Origin: Asterochloris sp. CNOR1 | Lineage: Eukaryota > Chlorophyta > Trebouxiophyceae > Trebouxiales > Trebouxiaceae | Length of the DNA: 64,000 nt | Reading direction: 5' to 3' | Assembly: GCA_963969365.1 (NCBI GenBank) | Contig: OZ017746.1 | Coordinates: forward strand, 4,030,001 to 4,094,000 | Part shown: piece by piece, positions 1 to 11,000 of the stretch | Layout: each line of letters begins with the position of its first letter | Numbering within the stretch: position 1 is the first letter of the stretch | The notes under the pieces: generated by a model | Database searches by the model: none | The model's input: only the letters and a program-made list of their open reading frames with translations | What the model was told of the DNA's origin: nothing | Made by a program: the position numbers and the translations under genes

Positions 1-3000
1 GCCTGGCTGGAACGTACTTCCTTCTTCAAGGTGCCCCGCTCGCACCAGGACGAAGTTGCAGATCAGTGCGGGAAGTTGTTCGAGCAGGTAGGCATCTCTT
101 TAGGCACAAGGGCAGACGCAGCTTGCGGGCAAAGCCTGTAGGGGGCCTACAGCGGGAAGCAGCAATTGCGCAGATGTGTTGCGGCAAGTGGCAGAAGGAA
201 CTTGTGTGAGCACAAGGGCAGGACTCCCTCAGCAAGGGGTGCAAGGTAAGCTGAGTTTGCAGGCGCCTGGCTGGCTCTGGGCAGGTGGGTACAGGCGGGC
301 TGCTCCAGCCGAGTGCAGCACGGATTGGGTAGGCAGGGAGTGCCGCCAAGCACTTGCCTCAAGGAAGCTGCTCAAGCAGGTGAGCAGACGTGCAGAGGCA
401 GCTGTGCAGGAGTTCGTTGGGCAAGCACAGGTTCATCTGGGAAGGCAGTCTACATTGCCAGGTGCACCGCCCTCCTACTGCTGCCTCGAGTGACAGATGC
501 TGTGTGCTGCCGGCTGGTAGGTTGTCCGATGTTGTTCGCTTGCCAATCCCTGCATGCACAGAGCCACTGCTGTACATGATGGCTGTTGTCAGGCGCCCCA
601 GCAGTCGTGGGATGCTGCCAGAGTTGCAGTGGGCCCAATGTCAAAAGTGGCGTCAAGGGCTGTGGCTGAGTGCCAAAGCTTTCTGGTCTCTGTGATTGCC
701 GCTCTTGCCAGGGCAAGGGTGGCCCCTGATCTGGGTCACATGAACACAGCTGACCTCCCCCCAGCGCAGCAGCTGGTGTCCCTACATGATTCAGGGTTGC
801 CCAGCACAAATTGGGCACAAGGGCACCACTTGACCTGAACAAAACTCACACCCCACTGCAGTTGATCGACGAGCTGCTGCCCATGGTGGAGGGCGCCCCC
901 AACCTGGGGGGCCACAACAGGACAGGGGAGTCCATGAAGGCCATCAAGGCGCGCACCAAGCCGCACCAGGGGGACAGTGGGATCCAGGGCAATCAGCGTG
1001 GCAGCGGTGGCCAGCAGGGAGGGCCTGCCACGCCCATGATGGACCCCAGCAGCCTGAACGTCAATTACTACACCAGTGAGTGCACACCAGTCACCTGTGT
1101 TCGGCTCTTTTGCATCTTGCGCGAGGTTTTGCATTTCTTGCCTCGCATACAAGGTATTCCAGAAAGTCCATACTGCACCTTTGATATCGATGATACTTGC
1201 GGCAACTTGCACTGTTGAAGTCCAGAGGCCATGCAACGGGGCGCATGTGTCTCCTCAGGTACATTGGCTCCATCTGCATGCAGCTATCAGAACTGTGCCC
1301 CATGCAAGCCTGCCTTGCAGCGAAGCCTTGGCAGGCCTCCTGGCTGGCACCCTGATGGGTGCGTACCTTGCCTCACGCAAGCCTACCACTACAGAGGTGC
1401 CCACAGCATCTGGCCAGGCCTGCAGGCAGTGCTCCCCATGGTTGCTGGTGCTGGGGATGTGGCCATAGTTGCTGTTGATTGCTAGTGTTGGGTACTTCTG
1501 ACCAGCACAGGCTGAAAGAGTCACATGAACCCTGCGGATGCGGCCAAGCTGCCTGCTTGCTTGCATGGGCAGCAGCATCAAGTCTGTAAGCCGCCTGCAC
1601 TGACACCTGCACATGCCTCTGCCGCCAACTGCCCCGCCACAGGCATGCAGATTGTGGACCAAGCAAGGCCCCCTGCCCCCTCGCCCTCCACAGCTGACGC
1701 ATGCACACATTCCTCTGCAGCCCTGGACCCTGCCACGGGCATGCAGATCTCGCTGCCCATGACGATGAACCCAGATGGCTCCTACAGCCTGCCACCTGGA
1801 GGAATGATGGCAGACCCTAGCCAGCCGCCGCAACCCTACCTGCCACCCTATGCACAGGCGCAGGCTGCCACAGAGGAGGGTGGGGAGGGCACCCAGTCTC
1901 AGCCAGATGCAGGCAAGCTGAGCTTACAGTCAGCAAAGGGACTCTGCGGGTGAAGCCAGCGGGCACAGAAGCAGTCAAGTCCCATCCACTGGGACTGCAG
2001 ACTGGTGCGTGCTGACAGCTGCTGTCTTTGACTGCAGGTGCCTCCAGCACTGCGTCACCAGGGGAGGGCCAGCACTCAGAGCCTGTACGAGAGGCAACTG
2101 GGGGCCAGCCATTGGAAACCCACGGTACTGAGGGGCAGCCTGCCAAGCCAGAGCAGGATGGTGCAGGCGTGCCCCCCTCGCTGTCCATACAGGACATGCA
2201 GATACATCAGCAGGCGCTGCAGGGGATGTGTGTGGCAATCGGACCTCATGGCGCGCCACCGATGCTGCTGCCACAGGGGACGCCCCTCCCAGGTGAGCAT
2301 GTCAACATAAATACTTACAACTATCCATCTGCCTTTGATTCTTCCTGGGTGGCCTCTTCTGAGCCTGCTGTGGCCAGCAAGCTGCAACATGCTGAAAGCA
2401 ATGGCCTGCACGTCTTGCTGTCCCTGAGGGTCAGAGTGAGGGAGCGACGTGCGCAGATCACCAAAGTCCGGGATTTGGGGACTGAAAGCGCTGGCTGGAG
2501 TCAGTCTTCATGTACCTTGAATTATGTCTCCTCTGAGACAATTGGAACAGGAGTTTTGCCTGTCTGGTCCCTGCGTGCAGTTGCCTATCAGCTTGTGTTG
2601 CGGCGAACGCTAACATTTCCGAGATGCAGGCAATGGTTGTAGAATCATGAGACATTGTGCCTCAAGTCCACTTCAAGTAGAGTGGAGCAGAAATGTGCTT
2701 GTGTGGCTGTTGTATGCAGATGGCTACCAGCTTGTGGAGGGGGCGAATCCAGCTGACTATGCACAGTTTGTGGCACCTATGGCTGGCATGGCGCCCCTGG
2801 GGGAGGACACGCCTGGAGACTTTGAGCTGCAGCCTGGCGCAGAGGGAGACCTGAAGAACCTCTCTAAGAATGGGAAGCGGAAGTGAGTATAGCCCAAAGC
2901 CCCATTGTTGCTTCTGCCAAGCTGATTGCATGCAGTGGTGGCATCTGGAGTCCCAAGGGTTCAGCTGTGCTTTGAACAGGGGTACAAGTCTGGCATGAGC

Positions 3001-6000
3001 GTGCATTTTGAAACATTCCCTGTAGACAGGTTGCATCAGCGGCTGTGGCAGCACCTCAGGCACTGAATTGATCTGGTGTGCTGCAGGCCCATTGGTAACA
3101 CAGGCCAAGGGCGGCGGCGGCTGAACGCGCGGGCAGCCCTGCGCGAGGCTGGCAAGTCCAAGCCGCGTCCAGAGACTGTCATGCAGCTGCAGGCGCACCA
3201 GCAGGCGCACCAGCAGACACAGAGGGCTGTCGATGTGGCGGCTCAGGCGCAGGCTGAAGACAGCGACATGGCCACCACGCGCAAGGAGAGCAGGTGGGCA
3301 TCCCTTGCTCTGAGTGCCAAGGGGTTGGTGGGCACCAGTTTCCTGTCTGTGGCAGACACAGTTGCAAGGCCAGCAGCTCAGGCACAGTCCAAAGACAGCA
3401 AGACTGGCTCTGCTGTGACAAGAGCAGGTGGGCGCCGTTGCTCTGCTTGTGGGGCACCTGCTATTTGTCTGGGGTTGGCTCTAGCTGCAAGAATAGCAAA
3501 TGAGGTGGTGGCCCAGGTGCCCATCAACAAGGGCAGCATGGCTCACAGCCATCTGCATCCTAGCCGTCGCCTCAGGATACTAAGTGGGCAGCCGTTCTAC
3601 CCTGGAAATGCTCTGTTCCACTGACATTTGTGCCCCACCTACCTGCAGCCGCCCAAAGACAATGGCGGGGCAGTACATCAGTACCTATGCGAGGATGCAG
3701 GCCAAGGGTGTACGTCAGCTGGTGGCGTCTGCAATCCCTGGCAGCGAGGCCTGGGCGCACGCTCAGCAGCAGGCAGCAGCCCTGGCTGCAGCCCAGGCGG
3801 AGCAGCAGGGCCTGGAGATGATGCAGGCGCAGGGTGAGGGTCATGCCTGGCTGCTTGCATGGCTGATGCAGAGGCCTGCGGGCAAGGCTCAGCAGCAGGC
3901 GGCAGCCCTGGAGCAATGGCCCCAATGATGGAGGCCTTGTGTATCAGGTCTGTCTAGGGCACATTCTCACAGTTCCCACAGGTCGCAACACAGGCAGAGT
4001 GCCCATCACTCCTCATCAACTGTGCAGCCTCTCCTGTGCTCAGCACAGCAGTGATCTTGTGGTGTTGCAGGCCTGGCCAAGATGCCAGCAGCCCCCTCAT
4101 CAGGTTGCCCATCAGTCTTTCAGCTCCCATGCTTCACTCCTGTGCCCTTCTTGACACTGCTGTTGTGATCCCGCAGGCCTGGCAGAGATGACAGCTGCCC
4201 ACAGCTCAGAGGGCATGCCAGGAACACTGTATGCCTACAGCCAGCCGCCGCTGCCGCACCAGCCAGCTCCCAAAAAGCAGCGGAAGAGCGCCAAGGTGGG
4301 TGCTGGTTGTTCGGTGGGCTGCCCTGGCCATGACACCTGGTTGGCAGCATGCTGCTGTCATTCCCTGCAAATTCATGCTGTGCTGAGCTGCCTCAGCCGC
4401 TTCTTTTCCTCAATGTGTGGTCCAGCAATGTTGGGCTGTCCATGGCGTTGGGGAAGGGGGGTGTCACCTGATGGGCGGCCATCTTGCCGTCACCTGTGGC
4501 AGCCGCCGCCCAATGGGCAATTGCGATGAGCCGGCTGTCCTGGCCGCTGTCGCTTTTGCTTGCCGGCTGCACCCAATGGGCTACGACAGCCATGTCGCCT
4601 ACCACGCAGCCTTACTGCTATCTGATGGCTGCCTTGCTGCGTTGGGCTGCTTGGGCCGCTGCCGCCAGATAGGCCACCCCTGGCTGCTGCCACCCAGTGG
4701 TGCACCTCATGGGCTGCCCTGGCTATGGTTACTACTTGGTGGACTAGCTGCTGTGACCCAATGGCTGTCATGGTGCCAGTGCTGTCACCTGATCGGCAGC
4801 TCTGCTGCTGCTGCAGGGCACAGGGCGGCCACGGGGAAGGCCTCCCAGCGCTGGCAAGCAGAATCTGGAGCTCCTTTCAGAAACGGCTGTCAGTGGCCGC
4901 AAGTGAGCACTTGCCCCTTGGCGCTGGTTGGAGGAACCGTTTGCAGCTGGCCCCACCAGTAGTCAGCTGCCTGGCTGCACTCTGAAGCAAGTGGGGCTGC
5001 CAAGTGCTTGTCTATTTGTGCTGGGCTCCTCATGCGGGGTCATATCCCATGTGTGGCGCCGCATCTCAGGCAGAGTCTCCACTCAAGTATCCCTGCCTGC
5101 AGAACAAAGACTTACATGCACTGCTTGAGCAGCCCTGTCAGGCCTGCAGGCTTTGCTAGAGGCCTCATTTAGCTCTGGTTCCTGCCGCCTGTATATAAAG
5201 ATGCAAAGCACCAAGTCGCACAGCGTCAAGAAGCCCTCTGGTGGCAGCATCAGTCTGAGGCGCTGACAAAGCAGCTGTGCCTGCAGAATAAAGCGCCCCA
5301 AGCACATGGAGGAGTACGAGGAGCAGGACATAGATGATGAGGACTATGAGGAGCCGGCTGCAGCCAAGAGGAAGCGCACCAGTCGGGGCAGGGCGTGTCA
5401 GCCGCTGCACCAGCACCAGCAGCAGCTGGAGGCAGCGGTGCACCAGCAGTCGCCTGAGGGGTACATGCCGGACCCGGGCGCCTACAGCAGTGTGCCGGGT
5501 GAGCGAGTGGCGTCTGGTTTGCTGCGAACAGGCTTTTGAGTAAGCGAGTGCTCAGCAGTTGCCTGAGGGGTACATGCTGTGGGCCCTGGCGCCTACAGCA
5601 GTGTGCCAAGTGAGTGGGTGGCGTCTGGTTGGCTGCAGGCGGGCTTCGCGTAAGGGAAGGCACCAGGTGAGTCAAGAGTGGTGTCCATGGGCACATGCTG
5701 AACCAGCAGTACACCGTCAGTTGCCTGAGGGGCATGTGCCGTACGATGGCCCTTACAGCACTGCGCCAGGTGAGTGTGCGGCATATGATTTGCTGCAAAG
5801 TGGCTGGGTGCTAGGTGACTGCGCAACTTGCTGCCTGCAAGTGGAAGCTTTTTTGAAGGCTGCCTGCCGACAACGGCAGACTGGTGTCGCAGGGCCATAT
5901 GCCAGAGACGACGGCGCTGCAGCAGCCATTGCCCGGGGCCCTGCAGCAGTGTGCCAGGTGAGTACCCTGCCTCAGCACCTTCTCTCATTGTTCGGCTGTG

Positions 6001-7458
6001 GGGGGAAATCAGGGACGGGGATGTGCATGCAGCAGCTCCTGCCACGATCAGACCTGCCATGCCGTGTACAGCAATGCACTGGCTGCTGTCCACCTACACT
6101 CTTCCATTCTGGAACAAAAGCTCGTGTTCTGGTGTGGCTGCCTTACCAGCACTCCAAGCATGCCGCCTGTGTTGCCGTTAGTGTAGCCATGACATCTGCT
6201 CAAGGTCATCACAGACTCTGCAGTCCAGAAAAGCAGTTCTGCAAGGCCATCAGCACCGCCAAGTCCGCTGTGCAGACAGCATTTGAGCGGACAGCTGCCA
6301 GGATTCATTCCCGCGGCCAGACTCTGTCATCTTGGGGCCACCTCAACAATCGCTGTGTCCTGCGATTTGAGCTGCCATGCCAGGCCACCTGACTTAGCCT
6401 CCAACACGTCCACCCTGTCCTGTACTGCATGATATGAAAGCAGACATGCGCCAACAGCACTCCCGCTTGTCAAGTGCTCTGCCCTGCAATGCAGGCATGC
6501 CCGGCATGGAGATGAATGTGCAGGCGGCAGAGCAGGCGGAGGCGGCTGCCGCCGCCGGGCTACCCCTGATGCAGGGCAACGGCGTTTACATGCCAGAGTG
6601 GGCCAACGGGCAGACGCCGGAGTGGGCACAGACGGCCCTGCAGCAGGTGAGCCCCAAGCTCTGTGGCTGCCACATGCAAGCACCCACCTGCCACCGTAAA
6701 GAGCTGGTTGCTGGCCACGCCGCATCAGGTTCATCTCCACCTTGCAGGAGGTGTCACGCCACGCGTTGCTGTGCCCAGCCAGTCACAAGCTGCAAACTGT
6801 GCACTGTCCCCCTTGGGTGCCTTTTGCATTAGCCCCCTGAACAGCCATGTGCCTGCAGGCGGCAGGCTGAGCAGTGCCCTCCCCTCCCCTCTCCCCCCGC
6901 CCGGTTCCCTCTGATGCCTATGTCTCAGGCGCTTGCCACGCCCGCTGGTCCCTGCAGCAGCTCACGTGCCTGAAGTCAGCCATCAGTCTGACCACCAGGA
7001 AGCCTGAGAAGACATGCTGGGCTTCCCTGATATTGTGGGTATAGTGGTGGAACCAGGCCCTTGAGGCAAATCATGACACCTCAAGCTGCCTGCTGCAGGC
7101 TGGGGATTCACAGATGGTGCTGGGGCCTCCCATGGGTGACCAGGCTGCAGTCATGCAGGCCGGCATGGGCGTTGGAGACCCTGCACATCAGCAGGCTAGT
7201 GTACATCAGGTGGGCCTCGTTCATTGTCCTGCAGCTGACAGAAGCTTGAGAAGCTGGGCTGCTGTGAGCCGACTGAGGCGCCGTCTTGTACTGTGCTGCC
7301 TGTGTGCTGTTGTCGTGGGGCACACAGTCGTGGGCACTGTGCAGCCTGCTGTCCTGTGCCTCGTCCGTGAGTCCTGACACATGCTGCAGGACTTCACCTT
7401 GACGCCGCCGGTATCACAAGGCCTCAGGGTAGAGATCAAATCAGAGCTTCCCTCCTGA
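1..7458 (+). CDS. AT-hook nuclear protein, family not recognised (5' partial)
   Basis: Fourteen phase-compatible exons: 1-87, 862-1075, 1721-1912, 2038-2292, 2720-2882, 3087-3293, 3649-3833, 4177-4295, 4817-4902, 5287-5498, 5707-5769, 6495-6646, 7114-7209 and 7390-7458, giving 699 residues plus TGA. The start lies left of the window. Visible features are a charged N-terminal part (WLERTSFFKVPRSHQDEV, then LIDELLPMVEG), long Gln/Ala/Pro/Met-rich stretches, a basic GRRRLNARAALREAGKSK segment, an AT-hook-like core GRPRGRPP at 4826-4849, an acidic tract (EEYEEQDIDDEDYEE) next to basic KRKRTSRGR, and a C-terminus VEIKSELPS that contains a sumoylation-like IKSE. Known: AT-hooks bind the minor groove of AT-rich DNA. 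Inferred: a nuclear chromatin or transcription factor; no enzymatic domain is seen. The intron after 1912 uses a GC donor. Exon 5707-5769 is less certain than the rest. Confidence 0.72.
71..386 (+). repeat. Donor-site echo of the first exon
   Basis: The exon end GGAAGTTGTTCGAGCAG at 71-87, with its GTAGGCA donor, recurs as GGAAGCTGCTCAAGCAG at 363-379, followed by GTGAGCA. About 20 of 24 bases match. A weaker copy lies around 174-225. The true donor is chosen because its frame joins the exon at 862. Confidence 0.6.
1612..1750 (+). repeat. Acceptor echo upstream of exon 1721-1912
   Basis: The stretch around 1612-1652 repeats the polypyrimidine tract, splice site and first codons found at 1706-1746, offset by 96 bases. 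Both have CCTCTGC, CCGCCA- or TGCCA-type sequence, then GGCATGCAGAT. On the opposite strand the two copies read as a duplicated peptide motif ICMPVAG, which makes the duplication easy to see. Confidence 0.65.
3746..3911 (+). repeat. Degenerate copy of exon 3649-3833 inside the next intron
   Basis: Exon sequence at 3746-3785 (GAGGCCTGGGCGCACGCTC onward) reappears at 3871-3911 with a few substitutions and one extra base, 125 bases downstream and within the following intron. The extra base breaks the reading frame, so the copy is not a usable exon as it stands. Confidence 0.7.
4030..4210 (+). repeat. Acceptor echo upstream of exon 4177-4295
   Basis: The acceptor region TTGCAGGCCTGGCCAAGATG around 4065-4084 mirrors the real one, CCGCAGGCCTGGCAGAGATG at 4171-4190. 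The offset is 106 bases, and upstream pyrimidine-rich sequence is also partly shared. The later site was chosen because its exon carries a good frame into the AT-hook exon. Confidence 0.6.
5092..5310 (+). repeat. Acceptor echo upstream of exon 5287-5498
   Basis: TGCCTGCAGAACAAAG near 5095-5110 matches TGCCTGCAGAATAAAG at 5279-5294, the real 3' splice site, 184 bases later. Confidence 0.5.
5449..5960 (+). repeat. Four-copy exon-plus-donor module
   Basis: The module encoding roughly PEGYMPDPGAYSSVP plus its GTGAG donor occurs four times, with boundaries at 5498/5499, 5609/5610, 5769/5770 and 5957/5958. Copy 1 ends exon 5287-5498. Copy 2 meets a TGA in the compatible frame. Copy 3 is open (HRQLPEGHVPYDGPYSTAP) and fits as exon 5707-5769. 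Copy 4 is phase-compatible only as an odd Cys/Arg-rich peptide, so I treat it as unused. The array could supply alternative exons or be decaying duplicates. Confidence 0.65.
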
Positions 7459-8029
7459 TCAAACCGACCCATTTGTCGAGTGTCCTGTGCTTGTCATGCT
7501 CATGTCAGACAGAAACAGTGTGCAGTCCCACCTCCTGCATATGTGTGAAAAGCCCTGTCAAATCGACAACACTGCATTCTGAATGCATACTGTGTCAGCA
7601 GATGTGTATCTGTTGCCCCATACTGTCTGAAGAGGCTTCAAAACTTCCAGAGGAGGGGTGCAGTGGCAGCCAGCTCAGCCGATGAGCTCACTTCCAAAGT
7701 GTAAACTGATGACTGGTGTCAATCTGAGTGGGCATGGCAACCTGGGCTGGCCCAAAATCAGACTGAATGAGTATGAAATGGTCAGGGGGAGAGGGCCGGC
7801 ATACACTTGTCTGAATGGCCTGCATGTGTTCTAGTCCTCAGTGAGCAACAGTGGGGCAGGGTCGTTGCCTTAGAGCTAGTGCTGGGCAATTCCTTATTGT
7901 GGGAAGCAACTGGTACAGTCAAACAAGCTACCCGAGTGGCCGCTGGGCCTGTAAAAGCTGCTGCAGGCCATGAAGGGAACCACAGAGCCTGTCACAGCTG
8001 CTGGGTGAGCGCAGCGTGTTGCCAGCAGG
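7459..8029. other. Convergent 3' intergenic region
   Basis: This lies between the stop of the AT-hook gene (+) and the stop of the kinase gene (-). It holds the 3' untranslated regions. I see no coding signal, RNA gene or repeat in it beyond the TGTAA signal at 7700. Confidence 0.6.
7700..7704 (+). terminator. Probable poly(A) signal TGTAA
   Basis: TGTAA, the usual chlorophyte polyadenylation signal, lies 242 bases after the stop of the AT-hook gene. The motif is short, so chance occurrence is possible. Confidence 0.4.
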
Positions 8030-11000
8030 CTACTTGAGCATCCACAGGGCCTGCGACAGCTGCTGGGTCCGGGCCAGGCAGAACGCAGTCAGGTCTGTGG
8101 CCCACTGGTGCACAGGTGCTGCCTGCTGTGGTGGCACCTGGCACAAGCTGTCAACCAGCCACGCCACCACACCCAGGCTCTCAGCAGGGTCCAGGCCACA
8201 GAGAGCGTCCCGCAGCTGCACCTGCAGGCAGCGGGGTTTGTGTGTGGCCTCAATGCACACTCAGAGATGCACCCCTGCTGCACGGGGCGCCCTTGTGACC
8301 CAATGTACCTGCCACAGCAATCAAGAGGGCTGAGACACTCTGCCCTTGCTGAGCCAGGTGCACAATCAGGGCCGCCAGGCGTAGGGTTGTCCAGAAGCAA
8401 GCACGCTGCATGCAGTGTCATGTCAGGTCACAAGCTGGCATAGCTGCCGCTGTCGCTGCTGACCTCCGAGAGTCTGCCCTGCTGCAGGCAAGGTCCCTAC
8501 AAATCACGGCCGTCGAGTCCAGCCATGCAGCTGCCCGCCTTACCGCAGACTCAGACACGCGGCCCTGCTGCACGCGGTGCACCATGTGCTCCACTTCCTG
8601 CACAGCAGTGGCCACCTCTGGCAGCGGCACTGCCAGCGGTTGGGGTGAGCCCCTCAGGGCTGGGGCCAGGTTGCCTGAGCTGCTGTGCAGGAGCTGGGGA
8701 GCTGCAGCACTCTGGGAGCCATAGGGTGAGGGAAGCGGCACCCCTGCACAGCAGACACAGCACCCATTCAGCGTAACAGACAGCAGAAGAAGGCAGAAAA
8801 CAGCCTTGCAAGGGCTCTAGATGGGCTGTGCAGCAGCTGGCGAGTTGCCCTACGCTGCAGACCATGGCATGACATGTGTATGTGGGCAGGTCATACAGGG
8901 AGAGTGTGCCCCGCCCTGACAATGGTCGACCCAATCAAAAACTTGTCAGTGACCCTGCCAACTGTGGCAAACCATATTCTTAGCCTGCATAGCAGAGGCC
9001 TGCATAGCAGGGCCAGTGAGGCGTGGGCTTCATCAAGGCTTCTAAGAGGCAGTGAAGGAGCAGCCTGAGCTGACAGTTGTCACACTCTCTTGCCCTTAGG
9101 GTGAAGAGAAGCGGCGCCCCTGCTAGGCACCAGGAAGCCGCGTTGTTTGAGAGCCTGACAAGCGTGGAACAGCAGCAGAGCAGGTGTGCGACGCCTGATA
9201 AGGTGTAGTCTGCCACCACTCTAAGGAGGACCCATGTGGGCATTGCAGGCAGGCGAGGGCGAGTAAGCATCCAACTAGCAGCGGGTGGGTACGTCTTGAG
9301 TCTCTGCACTCTGCATGTCAGAGGTTGGCTTGCAGCAACGTAGAGGTCAGGGCAAGCAACCAGCAGGTCAGCGTAGCTGAGTTTCATCAACTGTCAATGA
9401 CAGATGACCAAGCAAGGTTTGCACACCTTCTTGGCCTGAGGCATCGTGCAGGCGGCTGCGCTTGTGGCCATTGACCTGTGAGGCATCACTCTCCTCGCTG
9501 CGGTAGCGCTTCTCGCCACGGCCTGCAGCCGAGTCAAAGGTTAGCACGGTATGGACTGCCCTGCAATGGGCATGCTATGCACCGATTGCAGGTACAGGGC
9601 CAGAGAAGGGAGGGGCCCAGGCAGTGAAGCAAAGTGAAAGCTCTGCAGCAGGTGCTCATAGCCCTGAACAATCCCCATGTGTGCCTCAAAGCTGCCAACC
9701 CAGCAGCCCCTTGCACAACATATTGGTATGGTGACCGGTTCAGTCACGAGTCGTCACAAGCTCCCCTCCCAGGCATGCCCAGCAACTGAGGCCAGACGCC
9801 ACAGCCCCAGCCACCTGACCTCACCAGCCAGTGAGTGCATGGTGGGCTTGGCCACTTAATGTACACCGCTGACATCTTCCTGCATCAGCTCTGCAATGGC
9901 CTTGTGCCTGGACCTGCTACATTGGGCAGAGTTGTTGTCCCGCCGGCTGGTTTAATCCTGCTGCATCAGGCGCCGTTGATGTGCGAGCTCTCGACTGACA
10001 CCTCACCCCAATCCACCTGTTCCAGCAGAGAGCTGCTTGCCCGTCAGCTGGTGCACCCCTGCTGCAGCCCGCGCTACTTCAGGTGCCAGCTCTGCAATAA
10101 CCTTGCGCCTGGACCGGCTACATTGGGAAGAGCTGCTCACCTGCCAGCTGGTGCAACCCCTGCTGCGCCAGGCGCCGCTTCATATGCTCTGCAGCCTGCC
10201 GTGCCAGCTCTCGGTTGGAGTCGGCCGTGGCAGGCGGCGTCTGGCCCCGCGCAGAGGCCCTCTGCTGCAGCAGGCACAACCAACTGTCAAAATGTGCCAC
10301 TTGCTCTGCAGACTGCGGCTGACTTCTTCCAGATCTTGCTTGCAGTGTGCCTCGACAGCAGCAACAGAAAAGCCGACATGGCAGAGGGAGCCCAGAGACT
10401 GGGAGCGTCAGGAAACTGGAGGTCACATCAGGGCCAAGTGATCTGAGGTCCAGGCATCCTACCTGATCTCGTGCCTGCTGCTGCCCCCGGCCAGCCTGCC
10501 GCTCCCCGCTGGCAGGTGCCAGGGAGGCGCCTACATCTCGCTGGGGCCGCTCTGAGCTGCCAGGCGGCTGCTGACCTGAGGGCGTTGCGCGAGGCGGGGC
10601 GGCAGGGGCGGCTGCAGAGCGCGGGGCAGCATCGTCGTCTGGGGAGGCGGGGGTATCTGGTACATCCTGCACAAACATGTGAGGCTGCATCACAATGAGC
10701 TTGTTCAATTGCGTAGGCAGTCCCTCCCAAGCTGAGCATGCTATCGAGGTCGAGCAGCAGGCTTGCTGTATGCACCACAAGTGCAGCCTGCAGCATGCAT
10801 GAGACAAGTCTGGCCTGACTGGAGTATGACTTGCACAGAGCATGGTGTGGGGTGCTTGATCTGCAGTGTTGGCCCGCCAAGTTGGGCTGTCCTCAGCAGG
10901 ACAAGTCATCAGAATGCTGCTTCTCAACAGCAGCAGCACCCAGCATGACACGTGTGATGCCGATGAGACCTGGCGATGCCGGAGGGGCCATGCTGCTTTG

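Noticed and set aside
4300-4816. Additional exon in the CCCAATGGGC-rich stretch
   Set aside because: Open frames are repeat-driven (degenerate GGCTGC/CCAATGG units). The exon at 4817-4902 already gives a clean phase join.
5850-5957. Fourth copy of the PEGYMP module as a real exon
   Set aside because: The phase-compatible reading gives a Cys/Arg-rich peptide unlike the other copies, while the sensible reading has the wrong phase. Joining 5769 directly to 6495 is in phase.
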